Assembly (NCBI GenBank): GCA_030068145.1
Contig: JAPJBO010000477.1
Coordinates: 62,001-126,000, forward strand
DNA from: Diplonema papillatum
Taxonomy: Eukaryota > Euglenozoa > Diplonemea > Diplonemida > Diplonemidae
Reading direction: 5' to 3'
Length of the DNA: 64,000 nucleotides
Shown here: piece by piece, positions 54,386 to 64,000 of the stretch
Layout of the letters: each line of letters opens with the position of its first letter
Numbering within the stretch: the first letter of the stretch is position 1
Notes under the pieces: generated by a model
Told to the model about the DNA's origin: nothing
Database searches by the model: none
What the model saw: the letters and a program-made list of their open reading frames with translations, nothing else
Position numbers and translations under genes: made by a program

Positions 54386-55462
54386 TCTCATGCACAAACG
54401 TACACGCCCTCTCTCTTTAGAAAACCGACCAGAGATGCCACGGCTTGCCTTTCTCTTTTTCTCTTCCTCCCCTACCCCTCACACCTTTCTTCTGAACGAG
54501 CACTTTCAGTCTTTGCCATGGCACTTTCTTCCTGTCTTCCAAATACTTTCCTCCCCACTTCCCCTCCAACTCCCCCAACCACTGTTGTTCACTATGGCAA
54601 AAAAGGAAAAAAAGGATACTGGAAAAAAAAAAAAAAAAAAAAAAAAAAAACTACCCAAAGAAGGGAAACAAAGGAGGATGCTCCGAGCGGCCGTGCCTTT
54701 GCGTTCCATTGGCCACCTCCGTTTCCTCTGCTTGGTCAACAAAGCCGCAACGGCCAAATGCTACAACTCTAAAAAGCTGTACCTGGGCAGATATCGCCGT
54801 GTGTCGCAGCCAGAAGGAAGAAAGGCATTCTGGCAACGACGTGGCGCGCTTCCAAGAAGAGTGTCGGGAAGCCTGGCAGATGGCCACACTGCTACTGGCC
54901 GGTCAGATCTATTGAATTAAAGCCGCGCATGAATGGACCAATGAGATTTCTTCTGTCCCTACCTACTATCTGACGAAACAGCAGTCAAGGGAACGGACTT
55001 GAAACTGTCAACGCTTTTCCGAGGAGGCCTGCCTCAGCATCTCAATCGTCGCGTACCGAGAGTCCTCACGCTTAGCTCGAACAACACGAACAGCGAAGGG
55101 ATTCACCAGACCCACCCTTCTATCAAGGGGATGAAACCGCCCCTTGTCAATACCACCAACGACTGTGCAAATGTCGGACGCTAGCGTCTGTCAAGCGTCT
55201 GTCAAGAGCATGCGTGACTCAGCCGTGTTTTAAAGGTAAGGTGAGATGAGAGGGCATCGGCTCACTCTGTCAAAGGACCATACCAAGGGCGGCATTGCTC
55301 AAGCCTAAGCTAGCTCACTCGAAAATACATGTGTGCGCATCGGCTTGACGACTCGCAGGACGACAGACCCAAACGCCGTGGCCGTCCAAAGTAGCACCAG
55401 GCCGTGAACAGTGCTTGCCTGCCTTCATAGTGCCTGCACTAAACTGCTCTCAAATCTTTTTA
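54386..55462. other. Intergenic, no convincing gene
   Basis: Contains an A-run of about 30 (54623-54652), which creates a poly-Lys frame. A short helical frame (about 54780-54915) is not supported by a family match. Confidence 0.35.
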
Positions 55463-55682
55463 TACCTCCCCCCGTGTTAGTGTCGCCTCCGTTTTGCTTG
55501 TCAGTGTCGCCTTTTTGCCTGAAAACGCGAGGCGACACTAACACGGGAAGACGGTTCTCAATAGGGTTCCCTGTATTTGCATGAAGAATGTCTCATCTTC
55601 ACCAACGGCTTCCCGTGTTAGTGTCGCCTTTTAGGAAAAGGTGCCTTTAGGTAGGCGACACTAACACGGGGGAGGGTAGGTA
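55463..55682. mobile_element. Nested fold-back MITE-like element
   Basis: An 18-bp motif CCCGTGTTAGTGTCGCCT occurs at 55471 and 55612, and its exact complement at 55530 and 55653. This makes two hairpins in series inside one larger inverted repeat. The outer ends read TACCTCCC... and ...GGGTAGGTA, similar to the ends of the 2-kb element at 29333-31387. It ends 7 bases past the stop codon of the minus-strand gene at 55689. Confidence 0.75.
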
Positions 55683-55688
55683 CAGCTC

Positions 55689-56378
55689 TCAACTGTCACG
55701 CGATATCCCACGAAATTGCCCATGATGGGATAGCAATGTGTCCATTGCTTTTTCAAAAGCGCCTGCCGCCTTTGCTTGTCCCATTCCTATATACAAGGAG
55801 TAGTCAACCCTCTGTTGCTCTGTTTCTTCCCCTTCAGGCGAGCTGACATCTTCAAGAAAACTTGCAGTGAGATGCAAGGCGGACAGATTCCACGAAAGTG
55901 GTGTCGCGTCAGACTCGCATCCAACACCAGAGGGGGACAGCTCCGCGTCGGATGACGATACCATCCAGTCAAGGGTCCCTCGTCTTTCAGCAAAAAGCCC
56001 GTCCCTGACAAAGAGCTCCCTGAGGAGTTCCTTCCTGCAGGCTTTGTACGGGATGGGAGCGACAAGAGGCGTAGCTTCACTCAAGTCCTTCGAAGCAGCT
56101 TCTACTTGCCGGATACTCATGTATGCCAGGAGTGTCCTTGCAAGGAGCCGTTGCGAGATCGGTGTGCGCTTGACTGGCTCCGAGACCATCACACACGAGT
56201 ACTCTGCGAGGGGTACATCGGGTCCCAAAGCAAGTACTTCTCCTGAAGTCTCCTGACTTGCAACAGAAGTTGCATCCATGTCGAACCCCAAGACGGCCAG
56301 CTTCCTCTGCAACCCTTCGATCGTCGAAGCACGGACGTGGAACTCGACGCCTTCATGCACGCACGACACCCAAGACAT
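55689..56378 (-). CDS. Unrecognised protein (229 aa)
   Basis: An uninterrupted frame with balanced composition that reads like a genuine protein. The start MSWVSCVHEGVEF is preferred because an AG sits 21 bases upstream, in TATCGCAG. An upstream in-frame ATG at 56474 would add 32 residues. No signal peptide, membrane segment or known motif was found. The central part (LLARTLLAYMSIRQVEAASKD) and the C-terminus (GMGQAKAAGAFEKAMDTLLS) look helical. The stop lies 7 bases from a fold-back element, so the C-terminus could have been altered by insertion. Whether it is expressed or is part of a decayed element cannot be told. Confidence 0.5.
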   Translation of the reverse strand: MSWVSCVHEGVEFHVRASTIEGLQRKLAVLGFDMDATSVASQETSGEVLALGPDVPLAEYSCVMVSEPVKRTPISQRLLARTLLAYMSIRQVEAASKDLSEATPLVAPIPYKACRKELLRELFVRDGLFAERRGTLDWMVSSSDAELSPSGVGCESDATPLSWNLSALHLTASFLEDVSSPEGEETEQQRVDYSLYIGMGQAKAAGAFEKAMDTLLSHHGQFRGISRDS

Positions 56379-56787
56379 TTTGTTCTTTTGTGTTTCCTGC
56401 GATAGTCGCTCAGTCAGTTGCCTGTGACGGCGTTCATTGAGTTGTTTGTCGTCATGGTATAGTGTGGGCATCATGTACACCGACTACCCCACTGACCTCC
56501 ATTTCTGGGGGGGGGTCAAATTTTTTATCTGAGCAGCTCTTCGGAAAGATCTGTGGGCGACGCATCGATTTGTGCCCAAAATTCCCGAATACCGACCATT
56601 AGGTGGCCTACAGATGGAAAAACCCGGCGCAAATCGACTACCCCACGGTTATGGGCCCAAGCAAAAATTCCCAAAAGTTTCAGAAAATTCACGTCAATTC
56701 ACAAAAATTCACAAAAATACGTCGTCTTGATGCGTTAGTGGGGAGTCATTTGCAAGCAAATGAGTACCACACTATGCCAGCTTTTCG

Positions 56788-59461
56788 CTACGTGACTCCA
56801 GAAGGGTCACTTTTTCCGCGCTTTCGGCGCGGCGCAACTCTAGTCGGCTGCAACTGTTGTTGGCAGTTGCTCACGATCTCATAATCCGAAAAGGAATCGG
56901 AGTCTTCGCTTTCTCGCTTGCGCCGATAGGCACGCCGCGATGCGGAGGACGCGAGTAGCCGGGAAGAGCCGGCGGGAGGGCGCGATCGTTGTGTGACCCG
57001 TGGAGGGTCGGAACCAGAATCAGTAAAAGGGCCCGAGTCAGGGCCTGCCATCGAAGAGGGCCGGGCGGGGCCGGGTGGGCGCGGTGTGTTCGGGCCGGCG
57101 AGGCCAGTGCCGTCGTCGCCGAGATCGGCGCGTCGTCGTCGTCGTGCGCGCAGCGCGGCTGCGGGAGAGGCCGTGGGGGTGCATGGCGCGGGTCGCTTCC
57201 TGCCTGCTGGCGGGGGGGCGCGCTTCGGGGGCGACTTCGTCGTCCGCCTCCTCCGGCCACGGCTGGTAGGTGTTCCAGGTGGGGACGGCGCGCGCCGCTT
57301 CCGGCCTGTGAGGCCGTCGCTCTCGCCTAGGCTGCGACCGCCACCGCCGCCGCCGCCGCGATCCCCGCCGCGTCCGCTGCCGCGACCGCCGCCGCGTGCG
57401 CGGCCGCGACCAGTGCCGCGGCCGCCGCCACCGTCTCCGTCACTGTCGTCTCCGCCGCCTCGGCCGCCGCGGCCGCGGCCACGGCCGCGGCAGCGGCCGC
57501 CACGACCACCGCCACCCCCGTCGCCACTGCTGCTGTCGCGGCCAGCACCACCCCTGTGATGCCCCCGTCCGCAGCACGCGTCAGCGTTCGGGCAGGTCCC
57601 GCATCGCGTCAGCCGATGCGCCCGGCAGCACTGAATGCGCAGGCCGTCGTCCGGTTGGTGGTGCACCTGGCAGCACTGGTCCACTACAAGGCTGTAGTTT
57701 CTCCGCATGCCCGAGCACATTGCGCACTTCTGCTTCGCGCACGCGTGACAGACGGACTGTGAGCGGAGCAGGGGGTCTGCCTGCGACTCCGGGACGAGCA
57801 CCGGGAGGCGTGGTCGTTGCGGCATTGGTGTGGGCTCGGCCCAGCGCGCCGAACGCTGCGCTCGCCTCGTCGCGTCATAGAGCGGGAACACGTCCCCGCC
57901 CCAGTTCTTCCCGTCCCCGAGCGCCGCACGCGGGAAGTTCATCTCCAAGACTTCGAACGTCTCCTCCCCCCCAGCGAAATGTGGCCGCGGTGTCAGACCA
58001 CCCCACAGCATCGGCGCCCCCAGCGTCCTCATCGAGCCCACCCGGTCTTTCCGTTCGGCCGGAAGCGGCGACGGCAGCTGCAGTTCCCGACACAGGCGGC
58101 ACAGCGTCGCTAGCATCGTCCAAAGGGTTTTCCCCCTTCGGTTGGCGGCGAGGTTCGGGGGGCCCAGGATGTCGTGCCCGGTGAAGACCTCGAAGTCGAC
58201 GGCCAACTCGATGTTCGACACTTCGCCAGTGTCCGTCCACTGCAATGCCGACAGCCAGCCCTTCATCGCCCGCATCGTCCGTCCCCCATACGGCCACTTC
58301 GGCGGCTCATCCGGTAGGCGCCCGAAGTCAAACAGGTGACGGACCGCCGGCTGCGACGTTGCCGCCCTCCAGGGGTGGATCGGCTGTACCGCTGCCAGAC
58401 GGCCACGCTCTGACTCTTCACGCGCCACGTACACCGACGCCATGAAATGGTGCAAGGCCGCCGCGTCGACCGGCGCGCCTTCCACGATTACCCCGTGCAC
58501 GCGCGTACAAGACGGCCACCGCGCACGGTCCGCCCGCATGAGCTCAGCACGCTCGGACGACGTGGTGCCTCTCGCCTCGCTGCATGCCGAGAAGCCGACG
58601 ACCCCCCAGCGCCGCAGAACAGAGATCCCCGCCCTCGAAGCCAATGCCCGCGACCGACACCCCATCCGCAATGGCGATCCCTACCGGCCCCAGGCGCGCC
58701 CTCGGCAAAAACGTTTCGTGCCGCTCGTACAACCTCACGATGTTCCGCATGCGCGCACACACGCGTGGCAGCCGCTCGCAGGTGTCGAATAACGCGCACA
58801 GAATCCTGTACGGCCGAGCGATCATCGGATCCAGACGGTGACCCTTCGCCAAGATCGATAGCACCGCCGTCACGTTCCTCGACGGGTGCTTGCTCCCAAA
58901 AGCGCCCCTCACGATCCGCGTCCGGAGTCCCTTCAGGCGCGTCTGCGTGTACGTCTCGTAGGAGCACCCGGTAAGGACACTGCTGAGCACGTTCGAACTC
59001 GCCACCTCGCAGCGGACATCGAACGGAAGCTTCGAGGTGCCCAGCCTGTCTATCAGACCGTCATGTGCGCTCAGACGCGCATCGTTGGCCCGACCCGTTT
59101 AGACGCTCTCCACACTCGTTCGCACCCCGAGGATCTTCGCAGCCGTCGCCGTCGCTATGGCCTCGCCGTCCACCTTCACCGCGCTGGCGTACGGACGCCG
59201 CCTGCGCTGTTGCGTCGAGCCCGCATGGATGCCCATCGCCAAGGTTTTCGCCATGTTCAGGCGCATCCCGGTCAGGGCACAGAACCGCGCGACGATGTCG
59301 ACCGCCGTCAGCTCCATGAGGACGTCGTCCGTCCGATGCCCTCTGCGGAAGCCGTGCGGAAGACTCCATTTCACGCACGCGGAACTTCCTTTTGGAAGGT
59401 GGCTCATAGGCAAAGGATCGAGTCCAGGCCTCGCGGAACAGAAGGGAACCTGTAGTCCCAC
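56788..59461 (-). pseudogene. 5'-truncated LINE-like retroelement
   Basis: Reading the minus strand from 59461, the frame gives DDVLMELT (a YADD-type active site altered to RTDD), then ALTGMRLNMAKT and KILGV, the end of the RT palm and thumb. A TAA at 59101-59099 interrupts it. The same frame continues through LIDRLGTSKLPFDVRCEVAS and SNVLSSVLTGCSYETYTQTR to about 58650, where a frameshift moves to the frame ending at 56788. That last part (about 600 residues) has a WLSALQW...IELAVDFEVFTG segment, a Cys/His-rich region (CHACAKQKCAMC, CQVHH, CCRAH, CGTC), a Gly/Arg-rich run and a basic C-terminus. The missing 5' half, one stop and one frameshift indicate a dead insertion. Plus-strand ORFs here are shadows. 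Confidence 0.7.
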
Positions 59462-59593
59462 CTGTCGGCATTCGGCAGCGGCGGAGACATGAAACTTGAA
59501 TTTCTCTTTGAACCAACCACACCCTGAAGGCTGTGTTAAGTTCTCTAATCGACTTTTCGTGGTGCATCAACTCCCTCAGTGAAACTGTGATTG

Positions 59594-60487
59594 TCCCACT
59601 TTTTTCGATCACCAAAACTGACGTTTGAGGGTTGTCCCACTCTCGAAAAAAGTGGGACAACCCTCAAACGTCAGTTTTGGTGATCCAAAAAAGTGGGACA
59701 ACCCTCAAACATCAGTATTGGTGATCCAAAAAAGTGGGACAACCCTCAAACGCCAGTTTTGGTGATCGAAAAAAGTGGGACAACCCTCAAACGTCAGTTT
59801 TGGTGATCCAAAAAAGTGGGACAACCCTCAAACGTCAGTATTGGTGATCCAAAAAAGTGGGACAACCCTCAAACGTCAGTTTTGGTGATCCAAAAAAGTG
59901 GGACAACCCTCAAACGTCAGTATTGGTGATCCAAAAAAGTGGGACAACCCTCAAACGTCAGTATTGGTGATCCAAAAAAGTGGGACAACCCTCAAACGTC
60001 AGTTTTAGTGATCGAAAAAAGTGGGACAACCCTCAAACGTCAGTTTTGATGATCGAAAAAAGTGGGACAACCCTCAAACGTCAGTATTGGTGATCCAAAA
60101 AAGTGGGACAACCCTCAAACGTCAGTTTTGGTGATCCAAAAAAGTGGGACAACCCTCAAACGTCAGTTTTAGTGATCGAAAAAAGTGGGACAACCCTCAA
60201 ACGTCAGTTTTGGTGATCGAAAAAAGTGGGACAACCCTCAAACGTCAGTATTAGTGATCGAAAAAAGTGGGACAACCCTCAAACGTCAGTATTGGTGATC
60301 GAAAAAAGTGGGACAACCCTCAAACGTCAGTATTGGTGATCCAAAAAAGTGGGACAACCCTCAAACGTCAGTATTGGTGATCGAAAAAAGTGGGACAACC
60401 CTCAAACGTCAGTATTGGTGACCCAAAAAAGTGGGACAACCCTCAAACGTCAGTTTTGGTGATCCAAAAAGGTGGGACAACCCCAGT
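59594..60487 (+). repeat. 41-bp satellite with a head-to-head first unit
   Basis: About 20 units of GTGGGACAACCCTCAAACGT plus CAGTTTTGGTGATCCAAAAAA, mainly varying at TTTT/TATT, GGT/AGT and ATCC/ATCG. The first unit (59594-59641) is inverted relative to the rest, giving a palindrome with arms of about 45 bp around 59643. It adjoins the upstream side of the broken LINE-like element. Confidence 0.96.
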
Positions 60488-60905
60488 TTTTGTTGTCTGA
60501 AAAGTGGTCTAGCTGTAGATTTCTAAGTGAGAAACACCAACAGGATTGTTGAAATGGGGTTGAAAAGTTTATTGGAAAACCCGTACCGTTTGGGCGGGGG
60601 GCGTAGCCCCCCGCACCCCCCTGTTTTTCATGTTTTTTGGCGGGATATCTGAAAAATTTCTGAAAAACTCGCGGAGAACACCAATCCGGAGTGATTCCAG
60701 AATTCTGGAAAACCGGACCCTCCTGGGGGGAAAAGGTGGGTCCCCCACCCCCCCCCTATAAATGGTGGGCTGGTGGCCCGCTCAGGAAAAAATCTGTGCT
60801 CCCTAAGCGAGGAACTTAATTTCATCATCCACGGCTGCCTCGTGCAGCTAGAGAACCCCGACTGTGGAGGACAACAAACAGTCAAACAAGGTACCTTTAA
60901 TTTTT
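60488..60905. other. Spacer, no gene seen
   Basis: No ORF of interest. It includes G- and C-runs (60594-60612, 60723-60760). Confidence 0.4.
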
Positions 60906-61128
60906 TTGTTCGAGACTGGAGGTCCTATGAACATGCAATGTGAATAGCCTCTATTCGAGCCAACCCGGCTTTTCTTGCAACAATTATGAAACTGTATTGT
61001 TTTTGGACTAGATAATCGTGCAGAGCAAGCTTTTTTCCCTTCTGGCAAAATGCACAGGGTGGCAGAGTGAGCGGGCGCCGGCCTTCAGGCCGGTCGGCCC
61101 GGGTTCGAACCCCGCCCCTCACACTTTT
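60906..61128 (+). repeat. Interspersed repeat family D, copy 2, with tRNA-like Pol III promoter
   Basis: 60906-61080 is highly similar to 8270-8446. It ends in a tRNA-like module: A-box TGGCAGAGTGAG (61060-61071), an anticodon-arm-like hairpin CCGGCCTTCAGGCCGG, B-box GGTTCGAACCC (61102-61112) and a TTTT terminator (61125-61128). The acceptor stem pairs only partly (about four of seven), so a functional tRNA is unlikely. Confidence 0.75.
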
Positions 61129-62111
61129 CCGGTCGAAGATTGTTTTCGAGGTTTGTTGGGTTTCGGGGTCTAATGCGCCCGAAATTTGCGTTTTTGCGGA
61201 GTTTCTCATTATCTCGCGGTATTTGGGCACCACGGGAAACAGAGTCGAGGGTCTCCCCCCCGGGTACTGGCGCTAAACTTGCTACCACACGCCGAACTCA
61301 GCGCGCGAACAGCGCAAGCGTAACCTACCACCTCCCCCGTATCCCGAGGACAGCCCTCAAAACCCCAACTTCCCCTCTCCCCCCTTTTTTTTTCTCCCCC
61401 AGTTTTTTCCTTTTTTCCTCCCCTAATCCGTGCCGCGTAACACACAACCGCCGAGCAACACGAAACCACCCAGAAGAAAAGCCAGGCACCGGGATCTTCC
61501 TGACGAGCATGCAACCCGGTGAACTTAATCAAGAGTCGAAGATTAGCGTCGAAACTTCCTGGCTTTTCACGCCGTAGCAGAACGACCACACCCTACCCAA
61601 TCCCAAACACCCCCTAAACGCGTTATGGGACTTCACAAGGTTTTACAACGGAACGACACATCACCCGAAACGAGCGGCACCCTCTCACTTTTCTCAATCC
61701 CCTCCATACCCAAGCCTCTACGGTCAACCGGAGACTTTAAAATACCGACCTTCTAATCCACAAATAACGCTAAAAATTTAACTCGCCACTGAAAAATTAA
61801 AAGGTTAAGTTTATCTCCAAAACCAGTCGACCTAAGATAGTAGGTCTACCTCCCCTTTACAACAAAAGTCGAAACTGCTCGTGCGTTTCGTTCATTGGCT
61901 GCGGATTCGAAGACTTTTCGGAAGGAGGACTCGCATGCGTGCGCAAAGAAATCCCAGAGCTGTTCAAAATGCCAAAAAACTCCCTTCCAAGGGGGCTCTC
62001 CCTCCTTTCCATTCATTGTGCCTTCCGCCGCCCGAAAAGCTTATACATCAACTTAGTTGCAGCCTACACTCACAGGTAAGAGGTGGGGCGAAAGATAACA
62101 ACTGTATCATC
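61129..62111. other. Intergenic, 5' region of the next gene
   Basis: No gene is supported. CACTCACAG at 62068-62076, followed by GTAAGAGG and the ATG at 62112, could be a spliced-leader acceptor. Confidence 0.4.
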
Positions 62112-63054
62112 ATGCCACTTGTAGCAAGTGTTCTGAAGAAGAAGCAGAAGAAGGGAAAACATGACCGTTGGGACCACAACAACGCAGCGCTGACGGAATG
62201 GAAGGCTGGCGAGGATAAAAGGAGTAAAAAACGAAAGCGCGAAGAAGAAGAAGTGGAAAGAGAAGGGCTCAACCTTAAGCTTGACCGGCAAATGACTGAT
62301 GTTTACAAACGCGTCGAAGCTCTTGATGAGGAGAATTGGACGAAGAAACAGAAGAAAGATCATGCAGAGCTTGAATTCGTGAGACTTGGGGGAATCGGTC
62401 TTAAGAAGAATAAGTGCTCGTTTACAAAGTACCTGGAACGTTCGAAGAAACAGAAGAAAGAAGATGACGAAAAAGCCAAGTTAGAGCTTAAAACCGGTGT
62501 ATACGACCTCGTCGAAGGGTCGAAGTTGAAGGAAAAGAGGACGAAAGACATCCTCCGTGGTGTTGAAGTAGAGCACAAGAAAAAGAAGGAAGCCAAACGA
62601 CAGGGGAATATTCACGCTACTACCATCGGTCAGGCGAGGGCAAGCGAAGTTGTTCTTGACCGCAAACGGGTAAAGCAGATGGAAATTCGCACACAGAAGA
62701 AGCTTCGCGAGGCCTCTTCTGAAGGCCGAAGTAAAAACCGCGGTTCCATGTGGGATGACAAATACGATATCAATAAACACAACGTATGCTAAACCTGCCA
62801 TTTCAGTTATTAGTGCCTCACGTGTTCTTGACTGTACATGTATGCTGCATACATTGTATCAGCGATGTAACAAACGGTCCCATGTAAATGACTCAGTAGG
62901 TCTTGGTCTCCTGGCCAATGGCAATGCCCGAATACCCTCAAAACCACAGGACGTGCGCATGCTACGAAGCGGAGCCTTTGACCAAATCGGGAGTCGTTCA
63001 GCGTCCTCGACCAACCGCGGTGGGCGCAAGGGAGGCAAAAAGCGCAAACGGTAA
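62112..63054 (+). CDS. Basic, charged nucleolar-type protein, two exons
   Basis: Exons are 62112-62783 and 62950-63054, in phase 0, with donor GTATGC, acceptor AAACCACAG and a 166-bp intron. The product is 258 residues. Without splicing exon 1 ends three codons later, so the unspliced version is also possible. The protein is highly charged, with Lys/Arg/Glu-rich helices (KKRKREEEEVEREG; KKQKKDHAEL), a YLERSKKQKKE segment and the C-terminal tail GGRKGGKKRKR, a strong nuclear/nucleolar localisation signal. Composition and the LGGIGLKKNK...YLERSK stretch recall ribosome-biogenesis proteins such as the C1orf131/Faf1 (DUF4602) group. That assignment is tentative. The long Lys-rich frame upstream of 62112 is judged untranslated. 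Confidence 0.65.
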
Positions 63055-64000
63055 TTGCTTCATTCATGCCGACGTGTTCGTCAGAAAGGAGATCTTTCGT
63101 TGGAAACGAGTCGCTAGCTCGTCTCATGCCCAAACGTTTGACTCCGTTCCACGTTCAAAGGATTGGTCTGCGTATCACCCAGGACAAGCGATGCGTCTAG
63201 ATCGCGTCCGCGTCAACGTACGCCAACGACGCAGTGCTAGAAGTGCTACAGAGTCCATCTACTGAACGTCAACGCGGAATGAGTTGTGCAGGGAAGTGTC
63301 CTTCTCCGACAGAGTGATGCCTCTCAGCTCACCCTTTTATCCCGGCTGCGCCTGGCGCGCTGCCCTTTGCTAATGCGGCTTGCGCTGCGTGGTGCGAAGT
63401 GTAGTCGTTGGGTGAAAGTGGATTTCATCCGATACGAGTTATGTTGAGCAAGTGTTTCGCGAGAAACTTAAGCCGCCTGTTCCTTCGCATTGCATTTCTG
63501 ATTGATGCTATGCTTCGGTCGCTTCGGTAGCTTCAATGCCGAGACCAACCAACCTAGCCCCATCTCGCTACATCACGTGCCGTTCTTTCTGCTGCATTGC
63601 ATCATTCTCAGCACACTATGTTCTGACGTGGCTCCTTGCCTCCGCCGCGTTGTGCCTGCTTAGGACGTTCGATGCTTCGCTCGTTCTTATCTTGCAAGAA
63701 GTTGCGAGTACCGAAGCAGTCCAGAGTTCGGCTCAAAGTACCAGGGACATCCATGGCGCCCTTAGGACAAGCCCTCGGAGCGTCAGTTCCAACGCAGACG
63801 CCGAATAGCTCTCAAACTGTAGACTTCGACGATTTACGCGTGTTGAAACAACTAACTCTTGAAGTTTACTCGAAAGTACATTGTGTTTTGCTCTGAGGCC
63901 TCGTGTTCAAAGCATTGTTGTCACCGTTTGAATTTTCTACGTAGTCCGAAGCTTGTTGGCTAAAAAGTGCAAGTTGAAATAGAGAAAGCAACGTGCAGCT
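63055..64000. other. Downstream region, no convincing gene
   Basis: Two overlapping short frames (63536-63808 and 63636-63896) have no recognisable motifs. The first has a hydrophobic segment (ALCLLRTFDASLVLIL). It may include the 3' UTR of the preceding gene. Confidence 0.35.

Noticed and set aside
54594..54920. Poly-Lys ORF starting MAKKEKKDTG
   Set aside because: Depends on an A-run and shows no recognisable domain.
56993..58184. Plus-strand Pro/Arg-rich ORFs
   Set aside because: Antisense of the Gly/Arg-rich part of the retroelement ORF.
59594..60487. CRISPR-like regular array
   Set aside because: Units are contiguous 41-bp repeats with no unique spacers, in a eukaryotic genome.
61054..61124. 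Functional tRNA gene
   Set aside because: A- and B-boxes are good, but the acceptor stem pairs only partly and the anticodon arm cannot form a normal seven-base loop with five pairs.

Overview
This window is nuclear DNA of an intron-containing flagellated protist, most likely a euglenozoan and probably a diplonemid. The main evidence is a gene at 46051-49926 whose product has the length and domain order of BILBO1, the flagellar pocket collar protein of kinetoplastids: an N-terminal globular domain, two EF-hands and a long coiled coil. Kinetoplastids have almost no cis-introns. Here several genes can be rebuilt only by joining exons in phase across GT-AG introns of 0.16-1.2 kb, which points away from kinetoplastids. 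Coding regions are very GC-rich, while intergenic DNA has mixed composition and is full of repeats.

Layout. 1-1480: 3' part of an EF-hand gene with internal repeats. 2390-9804: four-exon EF-hand/WD40 gene of the WDR49/WDR64/EFCAB8 type, with a 690-bp GAA tract in intron 1. 11867-12190: small FYVE-finger gene whose 3' end has been amplified into arrays up to about 13.1 kb. 13.1-19.7 kb: repeats, a TG microsatellite and a reverse-transcriptase fragment joined to an array of TGACGTCA palindromes. 19705-25563: single-exon gene for a 1952-residue repeat and coiled-coil protein. 28025-28913: two-exon PHD-finger gene. 29333-31387: element with terminal inverted repeats. 31.4-40.5 kb: gene-poor, repeat-rich DNA. 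43228-40547 (minus): intact hAT-type transposase ORF flanked by AT-rich arrays. 46051-49926: BILBO1-like gene. 50-55.7 kb: interspersed repeats and two MITE-like elements. 56378-55689 (minus): unrecognised gene. 59461-56788 (minus): broken LINE-like retroelement beside a 41-bp satellite (59594-60487). 60906-61128: repeat with a tRNA-like Pol III promoter. 62112-63054: two-exon gene for a basic, nucleolar-type protein.

The BILBO1-like protein and the WDR49/64-type protein both fit a flagellar cytoskeleton. The FYVE protein fits endosomal PI3P binding and the PHD protein fits chromatin reading. No operon-like logic links the genes.

The most unusual feature is that four separate genes each have a decayed partial copy of their own exon inside or just beside them (7916-8006, 48083-48166, 29110-29245, 12191-13090). 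A family of fold-back elements with G/C-run ends and a shared TACCTACCC-like terminus is also notable. All exon joins are inferred from reading frame and splice signals, without transcript evidence.
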